This document shows, piece after piece, positions 1 through 11,059 of a stretch of DNA of 35,268 nt. This stretch comes from Chromera velia (lineage: Eukaryota > Sar > Chromeraceae), in NCBI GenBank assembly GCA_018398765.1, contig JAHBMJ010000335.1, positions 15,001 through 50,268 on the forward strand. The letters run 5' to 3'. Below the pieces are notes generated by a model. It ran no database searches. It was not told where the DNA came from and saw only the letters and a program-made list of their open reading frames with translations. The translations under genes and the position numbers were made by a program. Positions within the stretch are counted from its first letter, which is position 1. Every line of letters begins with the position of its first letter.

Positions 1-3
1 CAA

Positions 4-390
4 TCAGTTTCCATGTGTCTTGCCTTCAGTGACGCATCCGTAGCCTTCAGGAGGCAGAGAAGAAGCGCACGTGGCTGCCCCGCAGCAAAACTCTTGAGTG
101 CAGGCTTCCAGGACCTGCATTTTCTCTTCTTTCCCCGAAGGAATCTGGTAGCCTTCGGGAATGCAGGCAAGCCAGTTCTTCCGAGCTCCGAGGCCTGAAC
201 AGTCGATGTCTGCAGTCTGACAGGTTGGGAGGTCCCTGTTCTTTGTGGGTTTCGACTTTGGCGCATTGTGGTTAGGGACCTTGAAGAGGCCAGCGCCATC
301 AAAAAGCTCATCGAAGTTCATCTTGAATCTGTCGGATGCGCCAAGAGCGGTTGCAGCCAGGAGAGAGAGAGAAATACACAGCTTGGCCAT
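4..390 (-). CDS. Small secreted cysteine-rich protein (unrecognised)
   Basis: A 128-residue reading frame runs from the ATG at 390 to a TGA at 4-6. The first 18 residues (MAKLCISLSLLAATALGA) look like a signal peptide ending at an Ala-x-Ala-like site, so the product is probably secreted or vacuolar. The frame stays open about 260 bp upstream of this ATG, but that part looks non-coding and the signal peptide decides the start. The mature part begins with a short acidic-hydrophobic stretch (MNFDELFDGAGLF), then a Lys/Pro-rich linker, then a domain with about eight cysteines, including an adjacent pair in EFCC and the motif PPEGYGC, as in disulfide-stabilised extracellular domains. I do not recognise the family. 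A further downstream exon beyond the window edge cannot be excluded, but no donor is visible before the stop. Confidence 0.6.
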   Translation of the reverse strand: MAKLCISLSLLAATALGASDRFKMNFDELFDGAGLFKVPNHNAPKSKPTKNRDLPTCQTADIDCSGLGARKNWLACIPEGYQIPSGKEEKMQVLEACTQEFCCGAATCASSLPPEGYGCVTEGKTHGN

Positions 391-748
391 TGTGTCCCAA
401 GATTCTAACAGCTCAACACGTTTGCCTGCAGGCGGAGCGGAAGACAAAAGTTTTGGAGGCTCAGAAGCTCCCAATGGTAATGATAACTGTGGAGGATACT
501 GCAGACGCGTGCGCAGGTGGAATGGAGACCTGACGCTTTCAAAAGAAGCCGTGACATCATCATGCAATTCAATCAATTCAATCATGATGTTGAATGTACG
601 TTGCAAGCAGATACGTTGCATGCAGAATGAGTTCGCCCATACCCTGGACATTAATTTGTGTGCATTTTTATAAAAACTAAGTTATAGATGCATTCAACTT
701 TAAAGAAATCTGGTCCTGGAGAAAATTTACTTTTCAAATCATTTACTG

Positions 749-1330
749 TCATTTAACATTGACATGAAACTTTTCTTTCCTTGCAATTTGCGATACAAAG
801 TCTGATTTCTCTGTTCTCTCCCTGGGTGCACCGCTCATCTCCAAAGTAAGGGGGGTGTGCGAGGTTTGCACGACAGATTTCACACTGCGTGACAGGGCGA
901 TGGGCCGGCCTAGAAGGCTCAGTCTCAGCGGAAAGAAGCATTCTATTGCATCTCCGGACTCCCCCAGTGGACCCCCACAGACTCTAAAGGGGCCTTCGCA
1001 TTTAAAACACAGGGCTTTTACGTGCAACCATAAGAGTTTCAGCTCTCCCATCCACACACCTTGCTCATCTATCAAGAGATCCCTCCATTCAGGACCCCAG
1101 ACTCGAAGAAGGGTTTCCACTGTGTGTAGTTCTGTCTCCCCGCTGTGAAGCTTGCTGAAAAAAGATCCTTTCACTGGCGTGTGCTTTAACTGAGGCCGTG
1201 CTTTGATCACTATTCCCTCACTCCAGAGAGCAGCTATCAATCCAAGTGCCCAATCCGTTTCTGCCTTCAACTCTGCTTCCTCTGTCTTAACAACATCCAC
1301 CACATAGAGACGAACTGTCTCTCTCTTCAT
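749..1330 (-). CDS. Unrecognised ORF inside the inverted-repeat segment
   Basis: A 193-codon frame starts with ATG at 1330 and ends at 749. Its N-terminal half is well-formed (RLYVVDVVKTEEAELK, then TDWALGLIAALW). The middle has a Cys cluster (CFKCEGPFRVCGG) that could hold metal. The C-terminal third is basic and less protein-like. The same frame stays open upstream of the ATG to a CTGCAG splice-acceptor-like sequence near 1357, so this may be a 3' exon whose partner is the ORF at 1385-1672. I could not find a donor in the matching phase, so the join is unproven. No known family is recognised. Confidence 0.35.
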   Translation of the reverse strand: MKRETVRLYVVDVVKTEEAELKAETDWALGLIAALWSEGIVIKARPQLKHTPVKGSFFSKLHSGETELHTVETLLRVWGPEWRDLLIDEQGVWMGELKLLWLHVKALCFKCEGPFRVCGGPLGESGDAIECFFPLRLSLLGRPIALSRSVKSVVQTSHTPLTLEMSGAPRERTEKSDFVSQIARKEKFHVNVK

Positions 1331-1384
1331 GCATTTTACCCAATCTGTCCCCCATTCTGCAGAGAAATAAAATTTAAAATTGTG

Positions 1385-1672
1385 TCAATCGGGAATCCCC
1401 CACACGCGATGCTCAGCAATCGTGTAAGCCCTCTTCTCCCCATCTCGGGGGCCCGCTTTCTGCAACCCTGCCCACACTCTGAAAGTCCCCTCGTCAGTGG
1501 TGCCTGTAATGACATACGGCACAAAGTCTCCCGCTTTCACTTTCCTACAAGCAAACTTCTCATTTCTCTCTTCTAACACTTGCACAAGAAGTGCTCTGTC
1601 TATCCACACAGCCTCTGCTTCCTTTTGAATCGACCTCCAGATCTCAATTAACAAAGGAGGAAGTGTGCACAT
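1385..1672 (-). CDS. Unrecognised ORF inside the inverted-repeat segment
   Basis: A 95-codon frame runs from ATG at 1672 to TGA at 1385-1387. It reads as plausible protein with a mixed alpha/beta composition (LLIEIWRSIQKEAEAVW near the start, then FVPYVITGTTDEGTFRVW). It lies 54 bp upstream of the 749-1330 frame on the same strand, so the two may be parts of one gene. No catalytic motif or family is recognised. The downstream end near TGTGGGG may be a splice donor rather than a true terminus. Confidence 0.35.
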   Translation of the reverse strand: MCTLPPLLIEIWRSIQKEAEAVWIDRALLVQVLEERNEKFACRKVKAGDFVPYVITGTTDEGTFRVWAGLQKAGPRDGEKRAYTIAEHRVWGIPD

Positions 1673-2019
1673 TGTTGCTTACAGGCGGCGAAGCCGCAAT
1701 CCCCCCTGCCCAGCTTCAGGGCGGCCGTAAAAGAAAAAAATTGGCTCCTTTAGGGCTCTAAAGCTCGGGATCTGCCGGATAAGTCTTTTAAATAGGGGTT
1801 TGGACTTTTATTTTTCTTCTTAACCTCTCTCACTGACAGTAGAGATCACAACAGGAGTGTGAAAAAAAGACCTCAGTGGAGACGGCATGTAATGATCAGA
1901 TGTATGCATGCAATCTTCATCGCATGTATGTGGCATCTGTATCGGTAGACGGGCATCAATGCGCGGTGCTCCGGCGGCGTAGCCCAGAAAAGGGCCCACA
2001 AATTAATGTCCAGGGTATG

Positions 2020-3330
2020 CGCATACATGCAGGATGTCTCATGCATGCATGCACTGCATGCAGCATACAGCGTCCGAATGCGTCCGACATGCGTCCGACC
2101 GGCTATCGGGCCGCGCGGCGCGGCGCGGTCCAACGCCGCGGACCGATGGCGGAACCGCAGAGGCGACTGTGAAAAAAAAAAACTATGATGATGAGGCGAC
2201 ATCAAATCAGTTTGTTGTGTAAAATGAACCGAATGGATTTAATATTAGTTTGTTGTGTTCTCAGTTTCAAAGCTTTTGTTGTTACAATTTGTGTGACATA
2301 TTGTCTGAGAGCAGTTATCTTTCCGACTTACCAAATTTCAACTCATTCATACATAGAAAAAGGAAGGAGTCCTTCCATGGGAATATAATCGATCGATCGA
2401 TTCATCCCGCTAGATGTATGGTTTTTAGTTGGCTCCTGAGCTTTACTGAGCCTATCAATTTCGAGTGCCGAACGAAACCACCAACAGTATAAGCCTTTTC
2501 CAGGCAGTGAACCGCGGGGGGCACCTGGAACATAAATTCTATCTTATCGTATGTCCTTTTTAATTTTAATCTTCCTTAAAATTACTTAAAATAGAATTTT
2601 CAGTATACATCAGTATTCAGTAATTGTAAGTTAGAGTTGAGGTAGGTACATACACTTCAAATGCACTGGATATGCGAAAGAGGCTGATTATACCTCTGAG
2701 ACTCTAAATAATACAGACTAAAAAAGATTCAAATCTAATTTTAAGACCACGTATTTCGTTTATTTCCGCTCGCTATAGTCTACAAAATTCGGACAAAACA
2801 TATTTTTATACATTTTAGCCGGTTATTTAGGTTGAATATTATGGTCTATAATGCAGCTTTGCGCTTCAGGATAGACAGGATGACGGCGAAATGAACAGCC
2901 CGGTGTAGTCCGGTGCATAACTAGATAGATAGATAAGAGGCAACCCGAGGCGGGAAAGCAGGTAGACGTATGTAAACAGACAGATCGGACGGGCGGGAAC
3001 TGCAGGCGCAAACAAGAACTGCTACATAACCACTCACTCACCCACCCATTCATCTACTCATCCATCCATCTATCCGTCCATCCATCTAGTCGCACCCATC
3101 TCTCTATCCACCTACCTTTCGATCAGTTGTGCAATGACAGCGAACAAGCGTAGGGCCGACTAGCTGACTGACTGATTGGCTGGCGGGCCTGCTGGTGTGT
3201 GAGTGAGTGAGTATCTCACTGAGTCAGTGAATCGGTGAATAAGTGAGCAAGAGACCATGAAATTGAGTGGGCGAGTGATTCAGCAAATAGGAAAATGAGT
3301 CAGTGAAGCAAGAAAGGAGTCCGTAGATGA
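2020..3330. other. Non-coding stretch, partly AT-rich
   Basis: 2040-2160 is GC-rich, with repeated GCGTCCGA units and runs of GCGCGGCGCG. From about 2180 to 2830 the sequence becomes AT-rich with only short unconvincing frames. 2930-3330 is built of degenerate 4-base repeats (GATA, CATC, ACTC and GTGA types). No gene is seen. Confidence 0.6.
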
Positions 3331-3336
3331 GTGCAT

Positions 3337-3352
3337 CACTCACTCACTCACT

Positions 3353-3414
<62 letters not shown>
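3337..3414. repeat. Compound microsatellite (ACTC)n-(CA)n
   Basis: Five or so ACTC units are followed by about 58 bp of nearly pure CA dinucleotide with a single interruption (ACGC). Confidence 0.95.
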
Positions 3415-3417
<3 letters not shown>

Positions 3418-3692
3418 CTCTCTACAGGTTTAACAAAAACAACTTTCCAAAGATCCATTCAATTTGTCGAAAGCCTCATATTCTATGGATGAAATGTGTA
3501 TTTAGAAAACTTGAGGGAGGAGTCGGTTGGCTCAGTCAGGTGTAAAACTGCATTTTGGTTTTCTTTTCAAAGAAACTCCATTTGTCGAGGAGTCGAAGTT
3601 TTGACTGTCGAACACACCCCTTTCCATTTTCTTTCGCAGTCGCATCGCTGCTTCGGGAGACCTCCCCCAACGGCTCGTAGGACTTCTGCAGG

Positions 3693-3741
<49 letters not shown>

Positions 3742-3781
3742 ACACACACACATTCACTCATTCATTCATTCATTCATTCAC
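3693..3781. repeat. Compound microsatellite (CA)n-(GA)n-(CA)n-(ATTC)n
   Basis: Pure CA, GA, CA and ATTC blocks follow each other without spacer. The hypothetical ORFs across it are translations of the repeat. Confidence 0.95.
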
Positions 3782-4016
3782 TAACATACATATGTGGGTG
3801 TGTGCGCTTTCCGTAAAAAGGCTGATGACATGCAAGCATGCATCAACATCCTCTTCAAAAGCACGTGTGATAGCACATCAGCAGGTCTGATCTTGATCTG
3901 TCGATGCACACGATCCATCGATCGATGACTTCGCAGACGGATCGAGATGCTTCTGTTGGAATATCTACAGTGAGTACTGATCGAGTCTGTCAGTCAGTAA
4001 GCAGCGTGTCAGTCAG

Positions 4017-4057
4017 TCTTCTTTCTTTCTTTCTTTCTTTCTTTTTTTTTTCTTTTT

Positions 4058-4093
<36 letters not shown>

Positions 4094-4137
4094 TTTTTCT
4101 TTCTTTCTTTGTTTCTTTCTTTGTTTGTTTCTTTCTT

Positions 4138-4190
<53 letters not shown>

Positions 4191-4196
4191 CTTTCA
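4017..4196. repeat. CTTT/CT pyrimidine microsatellite
   Basis: About 180 bp of almost pure pyrimidine, mostly CTTT units with an internal (CT)n block at about 4142-4168 and occasional G substitutions. The 106-residue Phe/Ser ORF across it is an artefact. Confidence 0.95.
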
Positions 4197-4296
4197 CGAG
4201 TCGAGGAAGGAACCCGCTAGCTAGATAGCTCGATATGCCTCATGAAAGAAAATACGCCCTCCCTTCCTTGATCCCTCTCTACCCCCCAGATATCCC

Positions 4297-7200
4297 TCAG
4301 AGGAAGGACTCTTCACGACTCGCGATTGACGGCTTGATTTTTCTTCCTCTTGACGGCGTGCAGAAAAAAAAAAAAAACGCACACCTTGAATCGAACCGAA
4401 CAGCAGCAGTAAGGAAGGAAGGAACACCCGCATGTAAACGACGAGTCCGAGAATGCACAGGAACACACCAGAAACAGACTGAAGGAAGATCAACAAACCT
4501 TTTGTTGGCCAGTGCACCACCAGACTCCTCCTCTCCCCCGCCACAGATCGGACGAGGCGCTGCCTCTGCAGACTTTCCGCTTTGTCGGTACGCCCTCACT
4601 CCTTCATTCACAAACTTCCTCAAGAGATTTTGCCTTTCGAGAGACTCGTTGGCTTCCTGCAGGATCACATGCCAGCAAGAATATGATTCCAGAAGATCGC
4701 ATGAAAACTGTTTTTCCTTACAGAAGATTCTGCCTTTCGGAGACTCAGAAGCCTCCTGCAAGACTACAAGCCAGACAGAGTAAAGGGTGGGTGAAGACAG
4801 TTGGAACGACTTTCTCCCAACACAAACACACATATACAAAGAAATGCGCGCGTACTGTGAGACCTGCTGACGACTCGTTTGCTGCTGACATTTCTTTCAG
4901 TCCCCCTGCTTTTCTGTTTTTTCCGTCCTTCGTCATTTCCCTAAATCTCTTCTTCCTTCCTTCCTTCCTTCCTTCCTTCCTTCGTTCCTCCCGTTACTTT
5001 TTCGGTTCATCCGTCTACCCCCTCGTCTGTCCTCTTCTCCCCAGCACTTTCTTAGCCTCTCCAGAGAGGATTGGAAATGTCTATTTGTCCCTCACTTTTT
5101 TTCTCTGTCTGTCTATATGTATGTCTCCGCAGGAAGAGCCGACCTTTTCCATCCCTGCTTGGCGATAGGCAAACTCCTGAAGGAGCAATGCAGGAAAGTT
5201 CAAAAAGTCACTCTCGTTCTTGTCGTCCTCTCCGATCGCAGAGCAGGCGGACGGAGGCGAAGAAGAATTCCTGAAGATGACTCTTTCAACTGCTGTAGAA
5301 AATGCCCGGTGCACGAGAGGGAAGGCGGTCTCTTTTTCGGACTCCAAACCGTCGCCTCTTTCCGTGTCCTGGGAGCAGCCTCCTTGCCTCTCTTGAGAAG
5401 GGGAGGTGCGCACACAGGCAAATGCAAAGGCATCAACACGCAGCGCTGCTGTGCAGTCCTCGGCAGTCTGCAGAGATTCGTTCATTTATCTCATTCTTTC
5501 ATTTTTTCATAGACTCTGTCGCTCACGTTTCCTTTCATGTACGCACAAGCACGGACACAATCACACACGACACATATATGAACTCAGAAGCGCGGCTGGG
5601 AGGGGAAATCTGACCACGCTGGTATGAGGACAGTCAGGGAAGCATGTGGGTGTGTTTAATGAAGAAACAAAAGCAGACAAGTATCCGGAACGAAAACGGG
5701 CAGACATACTCAACATGAGGACTAGAGGGAGGAGCGTTCTAACCGAAGATTTATGTTGAAAAAGAAAATGCAGCGAGAGCGGGGATGGAAATGGGGAAGG
5801 GTGCAACGGGGTAATGAAGTTTCCTGACCGATCTCCAAAGAAACTGCCGAACTATCTCAGATGGATCCCCCCCTTCCTCAGTGATTCCTTTCATCTCTAT
5901 AGCGTCAGAGTCCTCCACTCTCTCTCCTTGATTGCCCCCTGCCTCCCACATTGCCTCTCGAACGGCTGGGTTGAGGTCTGCTGGCGGAAGGGAAGCAAGG
6001 AGGGAAGTGGCAAGCGCCCTCCAGAGAAGAACGGAGGCCACAGCTTCGACGCTCTCAAGGGCGCTCCAGGGAAGGAGAGAGGAGATCGCACAGACTGCTG
6101 AGGAGAGAGAAGTGAGACGGGATGACTGAGGGCATTCCTCTCTGCCGTTCATTATCTGTTGGTCAAAGAAAGCACTGCAGTCATCTTTGTCGGGATGACC
6201 CTCTTCCGTGTTACCAAAGAACGGAGGTCCACCGAGCGAAGGCTCTTGCACCTTAAGTGCGCTCCCCTTAAATTCTCTTCGGGAAACCGAAGAGGCATGC
6301 AGGGAGAAGACAGACGATGCAGCCCTGCAGAAGGCAACAAGTCCTTGCTGTAGCCAAACAAGGGCTTCGTCTTCTCCAGAGAGTCCAGGGACTATTCGGG
6401 AAGAGGCTGTGCCTTCACACACCCCTCCACAGATAAATGACATGGGGCATTCGCAGAGACAGGAGGCAGCCGAAGTTGGCCGAAGAGCGGAAGAAGGGGG
6501 GAAGAGGAGTCGAGGAGAAATCTGGTGTGAAGCTCTGGGCTTGTTGGCTTCACTGTCACTTTCAGGAGAAATGCCGAAATTGGTATATCCCTCTTTGCCG
6601 TCTCGCACTTCCTCTCCCTCTCTCTCCCCACATGTTCCCTCTCTGTTCTGCTGAAAGCCGGAGAGAGACTCGTCAGCTGCTGCTGCTGAGAGAAGGCAGG
6701 ACAGCCCGTCGAGACATAAGAGGCCGAAAGAGACACGTGCAGCATCTGCAGGAAGGTGAGGGAGAGCAGGGGAAGAGGGACTCATGTGCTGGGGGACCGT
6801 TGTCAACCGTCTCTTTCTGTGTGTGCATGCATCCGAGTGCAAGCGCGCGTGTGGATGCAGATGGGCGAATGTGAGTTTGTGTGTGTGGGGCTTCCTATTC
6901 GACCCAGAGTCCCCAACATCATCGTGCCAGCCAGCATGGAGAAACAAAAACAAAACATCGACCCCCCCCCCAATCGGTGGATGCATTTTCTGTCTGTCTC
7001 TGTCTCTCCCTTTCTAAAACCCCCTCTCCATTTCTGCCCGCACTGACAGGATTTCTGGAGTTCTTCTCGAGCGCCTCGTGTCCTGTCTCTGCCTGTGCCG
7101 TCTCGCTCTCTTCTCTGAATTCCCTCTCCACCCCCAAAACACAAACCACCACCCCCTTTCCGGTCGTCAATCAAAGGAGCCAACGGTCGCCACACAGCCA

Positions 7201-8097
7201 GGATGCCCTCCAGTCTAGCTTCTGCCTCTTCAGACACCCCAACCTGCTCTTCCTTTGAATCTCTCCTCCCATCCCCTCTCTTCATGGAGGCACTGAGAGA
7301 GAGGGCCGCAACAGCCCGCACATGCAGAGCTTGAGATTCCCTTTGAAGAAGCATGAGGGGCCTCCACAGCTCTCCCTCGCGTGTCCGAAAGAGGGCATCT
7401 TCACAGACCATGCCTGCTGCTGCGGAGAGCTCTGAGGATTCTCTCAATGCCCCCGCCCGAAAGAGCGCCGAGCTGGCGGAGAAGAGGGTAAACGCATGCC
7501 GTAGCCTCCCTTTGAGAGAGGAATCTGGGAGGGTCTCTACGATACCCCCAGACAGATTTTGTGGGGATGTCTCTAAGTCTCCCTGCCCTTCTGATTCCTT
7601 GTCTCTCTTTACCCGCCTGAACCGCAGAAAAATCTTTCTGGCCTCGTGCTCTGCCCTCCGCAGCAGTTGTTGCTGCGCCCTAGAGGCACTACCGGTGCAT
7701 CTGTGTGGGGTACGGGCTCTTCTACTAGGCTTCACGTGGAGGAGGGAAGAGGCATGTGCTTCGAGCAGTACTGACAGGGCGGAAGTGAATGAAGGGGAAC
7801 CGGGGTGTGTCCTCTTTCTCTCTGTGTCAACCTGTCCCTTTGTGTCTCCTGCTTGAGACCCGCAGAGGGAAGCGGAAGAAAGAAAGGCATTACCAAAAGA
7901 TGCCATCGGCCGGAAGAGGGGCATCGCGCACGTCAAATACCTCCGTCTCCGTCTCCTGTTCCCGTTACATTCGGAATAGGGTTCCTTCAGGGGTGAGGTT
8001 GGGGACTCTCGGGGGTCGGCTGTCACGAGAGACAAAGACCTGAGGGGTGTAGACGGCCAGCACCCGATTTTGCTTCCATGAGTTGCTGTCTTGGGCC
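4297..8097 (-). CDS. Probable multi-exon gene, product unrecognised
   Basis: Several long minus-strand open stretches of similar Ala/Leu/Ser/Glu-rich character succeed each other here: about 7170-8035, 5780-6745, 5190-5485 and 4297-4839. Plausible sites include an acceptor CTTCCTGCAG just before 6745 and an exon-like open stretch 7969-8097 between GTTGCAG and a GTAACG donor. The stretches read like real protein (for example ARKIFLRFRRVKRDK near 7600 and LVWLQQGLVAFCRAASSVF near 6330). The last stretch holds an internal duplication (LQEASESPKGRIFCK and LQEANESLERQNLLRK). I could not build a complete phase-consistent model and recognise no domain, so the exact start, stop and exon limits are open. 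It may be more than one gene. Confidence 0.4.
4626..4774. repeat. Imperfect direct duplication, two ~50-bp units 100 bp apart
   Basis: 4626-4675 and 4726-4774 both begin GATT(T/C)TGCCTTTCG and share GAGACTC, CCTGCA and GCCAG in the same order, at a constant offset of about 100 bp. On the minus strand both encode a related peptide motif (LQEA-ES), suggesting a duplicated coding segment. Confidence 0.6.
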
Positions 8098-8787
8098 CTG
8101 CAACTCATAGATGCATTTAATGTCTGATGCAGCCGCACTCAACAAAATGTTTTTTTGAAGAAGATAGTTGGGACTGATCTGGGGTGAGGGACAGACGGAC
8201 TGACCAAGGAAGTGAGAAAGCATGAAAGCATCCCCGAAGAGGTCGAGGAGACGGCATGCACAACAATTAATTAACGAAGAAACTGGCAGAAATCGAGAGG
8301 GAAATCAAGCCCAACACACATTTGCACTTTTCAAGCCTCGCTCCTCTGGTATGCATGATCTTCTCGTGAACAGATGGTTGACAGGCGAAACATCTTTGGG
8401 TCGTGGCTCCGACGTTGGATTCACACGGTTGGAATCCACAGTGGGATGGATTTTGACATGCAGTACGTTGAATCCAAGACTGTTCTGCGGCGGGCGGCGC
8501 GCCATGCACATGGACCTCGACAGCCGCGGCAGGCCGGCCCCGCGCACGCAACGCAAGATGCACCCCGTTCACAAAAATCGGCTCATGCAGTCTCAGTCGA
8601 TCTGCTGTGTGACGGGATCGACTCGGCAATTTGACCGACAACATGCAATTAAGTCGATCGACACGGAATGCATGTATAGGACCAAGCGTGACATTCCACT
8701 GGAAAGTTGGTAAGCTTCGATTGTGGAGTGTGTTTCTATCTCGGGGCGTCTCAAAACCGTGCAGAGGTTGCAACACTGGATTCAAGT
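8098..8787. other. Intergenic region between divergent genes
   Basis: No convincing coding frame. It separates the minus-strand gene ending (5') near 8097 from the plus-strand gene starting at 8788 and probably holds both promoters. The ORF 8222-8713 lacks protein-like character. No clear TATA box was found. Confidence 0.4.
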
Positions 8788-10904
8788 ATGCGGCATTTCC
8801 TTCAAAGCTTCGTTGCCCTGGCAGTGCTCTGTCATCAGGCAACGACGATGCCGACTTTCTTTACCTCATCGTCCCTTTTCAGCGGCTCCCTGGAAGGACT
8901 GTTCACCAGATTTACAGACTCCTTCACTTCAGTCTCGTTCTTTGACTGTGATCAGTTCCTTTACACCTCGCCCACCGGAAAGTTCGATGTTGCCAGTCTC
9001 GGAGGCTCAAGCGCCAACTGCCAGATAACCTCTTCGAACGGGGGCAATCTCGATTTTGATCTCGACAACCAGGCTGGCCAGGACGATGAGCTCCGGATCA
9101 GACCGGTATGTGACGCTGGCCAGTTCGCCGTGGGGGTGGCTCTGTTCCTCGACGACACGTCTGGGAGTCCGGACCCTGAACTTCTGTAAGTGCATGCATG
9201 TTGCAGTGTTGCAAATCCCCTAAAGCCTGGCACACTTGTATATATGTATACATTGCTGGTCACCACTCAGACCTGCTCTCAAGTAAGAATGGTGAGGCAA
9301 TTTCTGTGCTTCTGTCTTCCTGTGCAGCGTGGACTTCTTCGTAAAGGAGGGCGACGGAGAGGACCGAGAATTCAGAAGCCTGGTCGAATCCGGCAGTGAC
9401 ACCTTTCTTGGAATTGTGGCCACAGGTTGGTTCCTCTGCGTGTGTGTAGTTTATGCTGTTTCAGGTCTTCTCATACCCTTTGTTCGATCGGGTGCTCGTT
9501 CTGACAGCCAACATCAAGAATATACCTTCCGATCTCCTCGAACCTCCGTGCGGTTGTGTTTCCCGTCCATCTGCTCGCATGCGTGTGTTCCCTCCCTCCC
9601 CCCTCCCTGCCTCCTTCCCTCCCTCCCTCCCCATGTAAGCCACAAAAATGTGTTGCCGCTTCTTTGCAGGTGGGATTAACGAAATATTGTTGTTTCCACA
9701 AAACGGCCAGAGCTCTACAAACCGCGTGCAGCTCGAGCAGATCGACGTGTACTGCGCCGAGGATCCGGCAGCTGTGCTCAATCGTCTGGTCGTCCTCAAC
9801 CAAGAGATCATGAACATCGAAACCAAAGTCTGCGATCTCACCAACGATGGCGCGATCGACCTCCAGGATGTCATCGGCACTCTCCAGGGATCGGATCCGA
9901 CTGCATCCCTCACCGCTATTCATGGCAAGATCAACTCCCTCACCACCACTGTCGGTGGTTTGAGCACCCTCGACACTACTGATCTTGATGGTGTCGCTTC
10001 GGCAATCCAGGGAACCTCCCCCATTACCCTTACAGACCTTGACGGCGACCTAGACACTGTTCACGGCAAGATCAACTCCCTCACGACCACTGTTGGAGGT
10101 CTGAGCACCCTTGACACTACTGATCTTGATGGTGTCACTTCGGCAATCCAGGGAACCTCCCCCATTACCCTTACAGACCTTGACGGCGACCTAGACACTG
10201 TTCACGGCAAGATCAACTCCCTCACGACCACTGTTGGAGGTCTGAGCACCCTTGACACTACTGATCTTGATGGTGTCACTTCGGCAATCCAGGGAACCTC
10301 CCCCATTACCCTTACAGACCTTGACGGCGACCTAGACACTGTTCACGGCAAGATCAACTCCCTCACGACCACTGTTGGAGGTCTGAGCACCCTTGACACT
10401 ACTGATCTTGATGGTGTCACTTCAGCAATCCAGGGAACCTCCCCCATCACTCTTTCAGAGCTTGACGGTGACCTGACTACGATTCACGGCAAGATCAACA
10501 CGCTGAGTAACGACCTGGCAACTCTCAGCATGGTGACCTCAGACGGAGTCACCGGCCTTGCCACAGATATTCAGGGTGACTCCCCCGTCACCCTCTCCAG
10601 TCTTGACGCTGATTTGGAGATCGTCCACAGCAAGCTCGAGACCCTGGGGGGGAACATTGAAAGCCTGAGCATGCAGACAACCAACGAGATCCGCAACGCC
10701 ACCGCAGAGTTGCAAGGAGACTCCGACACCACCCTCACGAGCCTCTCCAACGACCTGGAGAGTGTGCACACGAAGGTGGACTCTCTCGCAGAGGAAGTAG
10801 CAGATCTGAAAATGATGGTTGCAGAGGGCTTTGTACACATGGAAGCCAGCTTCACACAGACAGATGCTCTCCTCCGCATCGTGCGCCGAATGCTGGTCAG
10901 TTAG
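8788..10904 (+). CDS. Secreted protein with seven 47-residue repeats
   Basis: Exons 8788-9185, 9328-9425 and 9670-10904 join with GT-AG introns in matching phase and encode about 576 residues. The ATG at 8788 opens a signal peptide (MRHFLQSFVALAVLCHQA). Residues about 25-225 form a Cys-containing, beta-rich domain (FFDCDQFLYTS, then VDFFVKEGDGED, INEILLFPQNGQSS and QIDVYCAED), of a kind seen in extracellular lectin-like folds; the family is not identified. Residues about 250-545 are seven repeats of exactly 47 residues marked by HGKINSL, with IQGTSPITL and DLDGDLDTVH; spacing suits a helical or coiled-coil stalk. The last two copies are diverged but keep the period. The most likely role is a cell-surface or extracellular adhesive or structural protein (inference). 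An alternative last exon at 11467-11844 is described separately. Confidence 0.8.
9900..10500 (+). repeat. 141-bp tandem coding repeat, central copies identical
   Basis: The marker GATCTTGATGGTGTC begins at 9981, 10122, 10263 and 10404, exactly 141 bp apart. The units between about 10063 and 10430 are essentially identical, while flanking copies carry substitutions, as expected from recent unequal crossing-over or gene conversion within the array. Confidence 0.95.
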
Positions 10905-11059
10905 TCCATGTACAAAATATGAAAAGAAGTCATTCGTGTGCCATTTGTCCAGTCTGATGAGGAGTTGGAGCGCTAACTGCATCTTCAGACAGGCTCTTGA
11001 AAGTGCATAAAGAACTCGTTGCACTGCCGCACAACTTGCAAGGGAAACGTACACACTGC

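Larger units (their letters stand above)
642..2015. mobile_element. Candidate DNA transposon-like segment with terminal inverted repeats
   Basis: The 23 bases at 638-660 recur as an exact reverse complement at 1997-2019. The inward-facing ends read CCCTGGACATTAATTTGTG, and each end is flanked by TA (640-641 and 2016-2017), compatible with a TA target-site duplication as made by Tc1/mariner-type elements. The enclosed 1374 bp carries two minus-strand reading frames (749-1330 and 1385-1672), neither of which shows a recognisable transposase catalytic motif. It may be a non-autonomous element, a decayed element with unknown cargo, or two oppositely oriented copies of a short repeat. Similarity between the ends stops just inside the 23 bp. 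Confidence 0.45.

Noticed and set aside
4017-4196. Phe/Ser-rich and Lys/Glu-rich ORFs
   Set aside because: Translations of the CTTT microsatellite.
8222-8713. 163-residue plus-strand ORF before the 47-residue repeat gene
   Set aside because: Not protein-like, no signal of splicing to 8788, and an upstream stop separates it from that gene.
9900-10500. Regular repeats considered as a CRISPR array
   Set aside because: Units are 141 bp, contiguous and coding, with no spacers.
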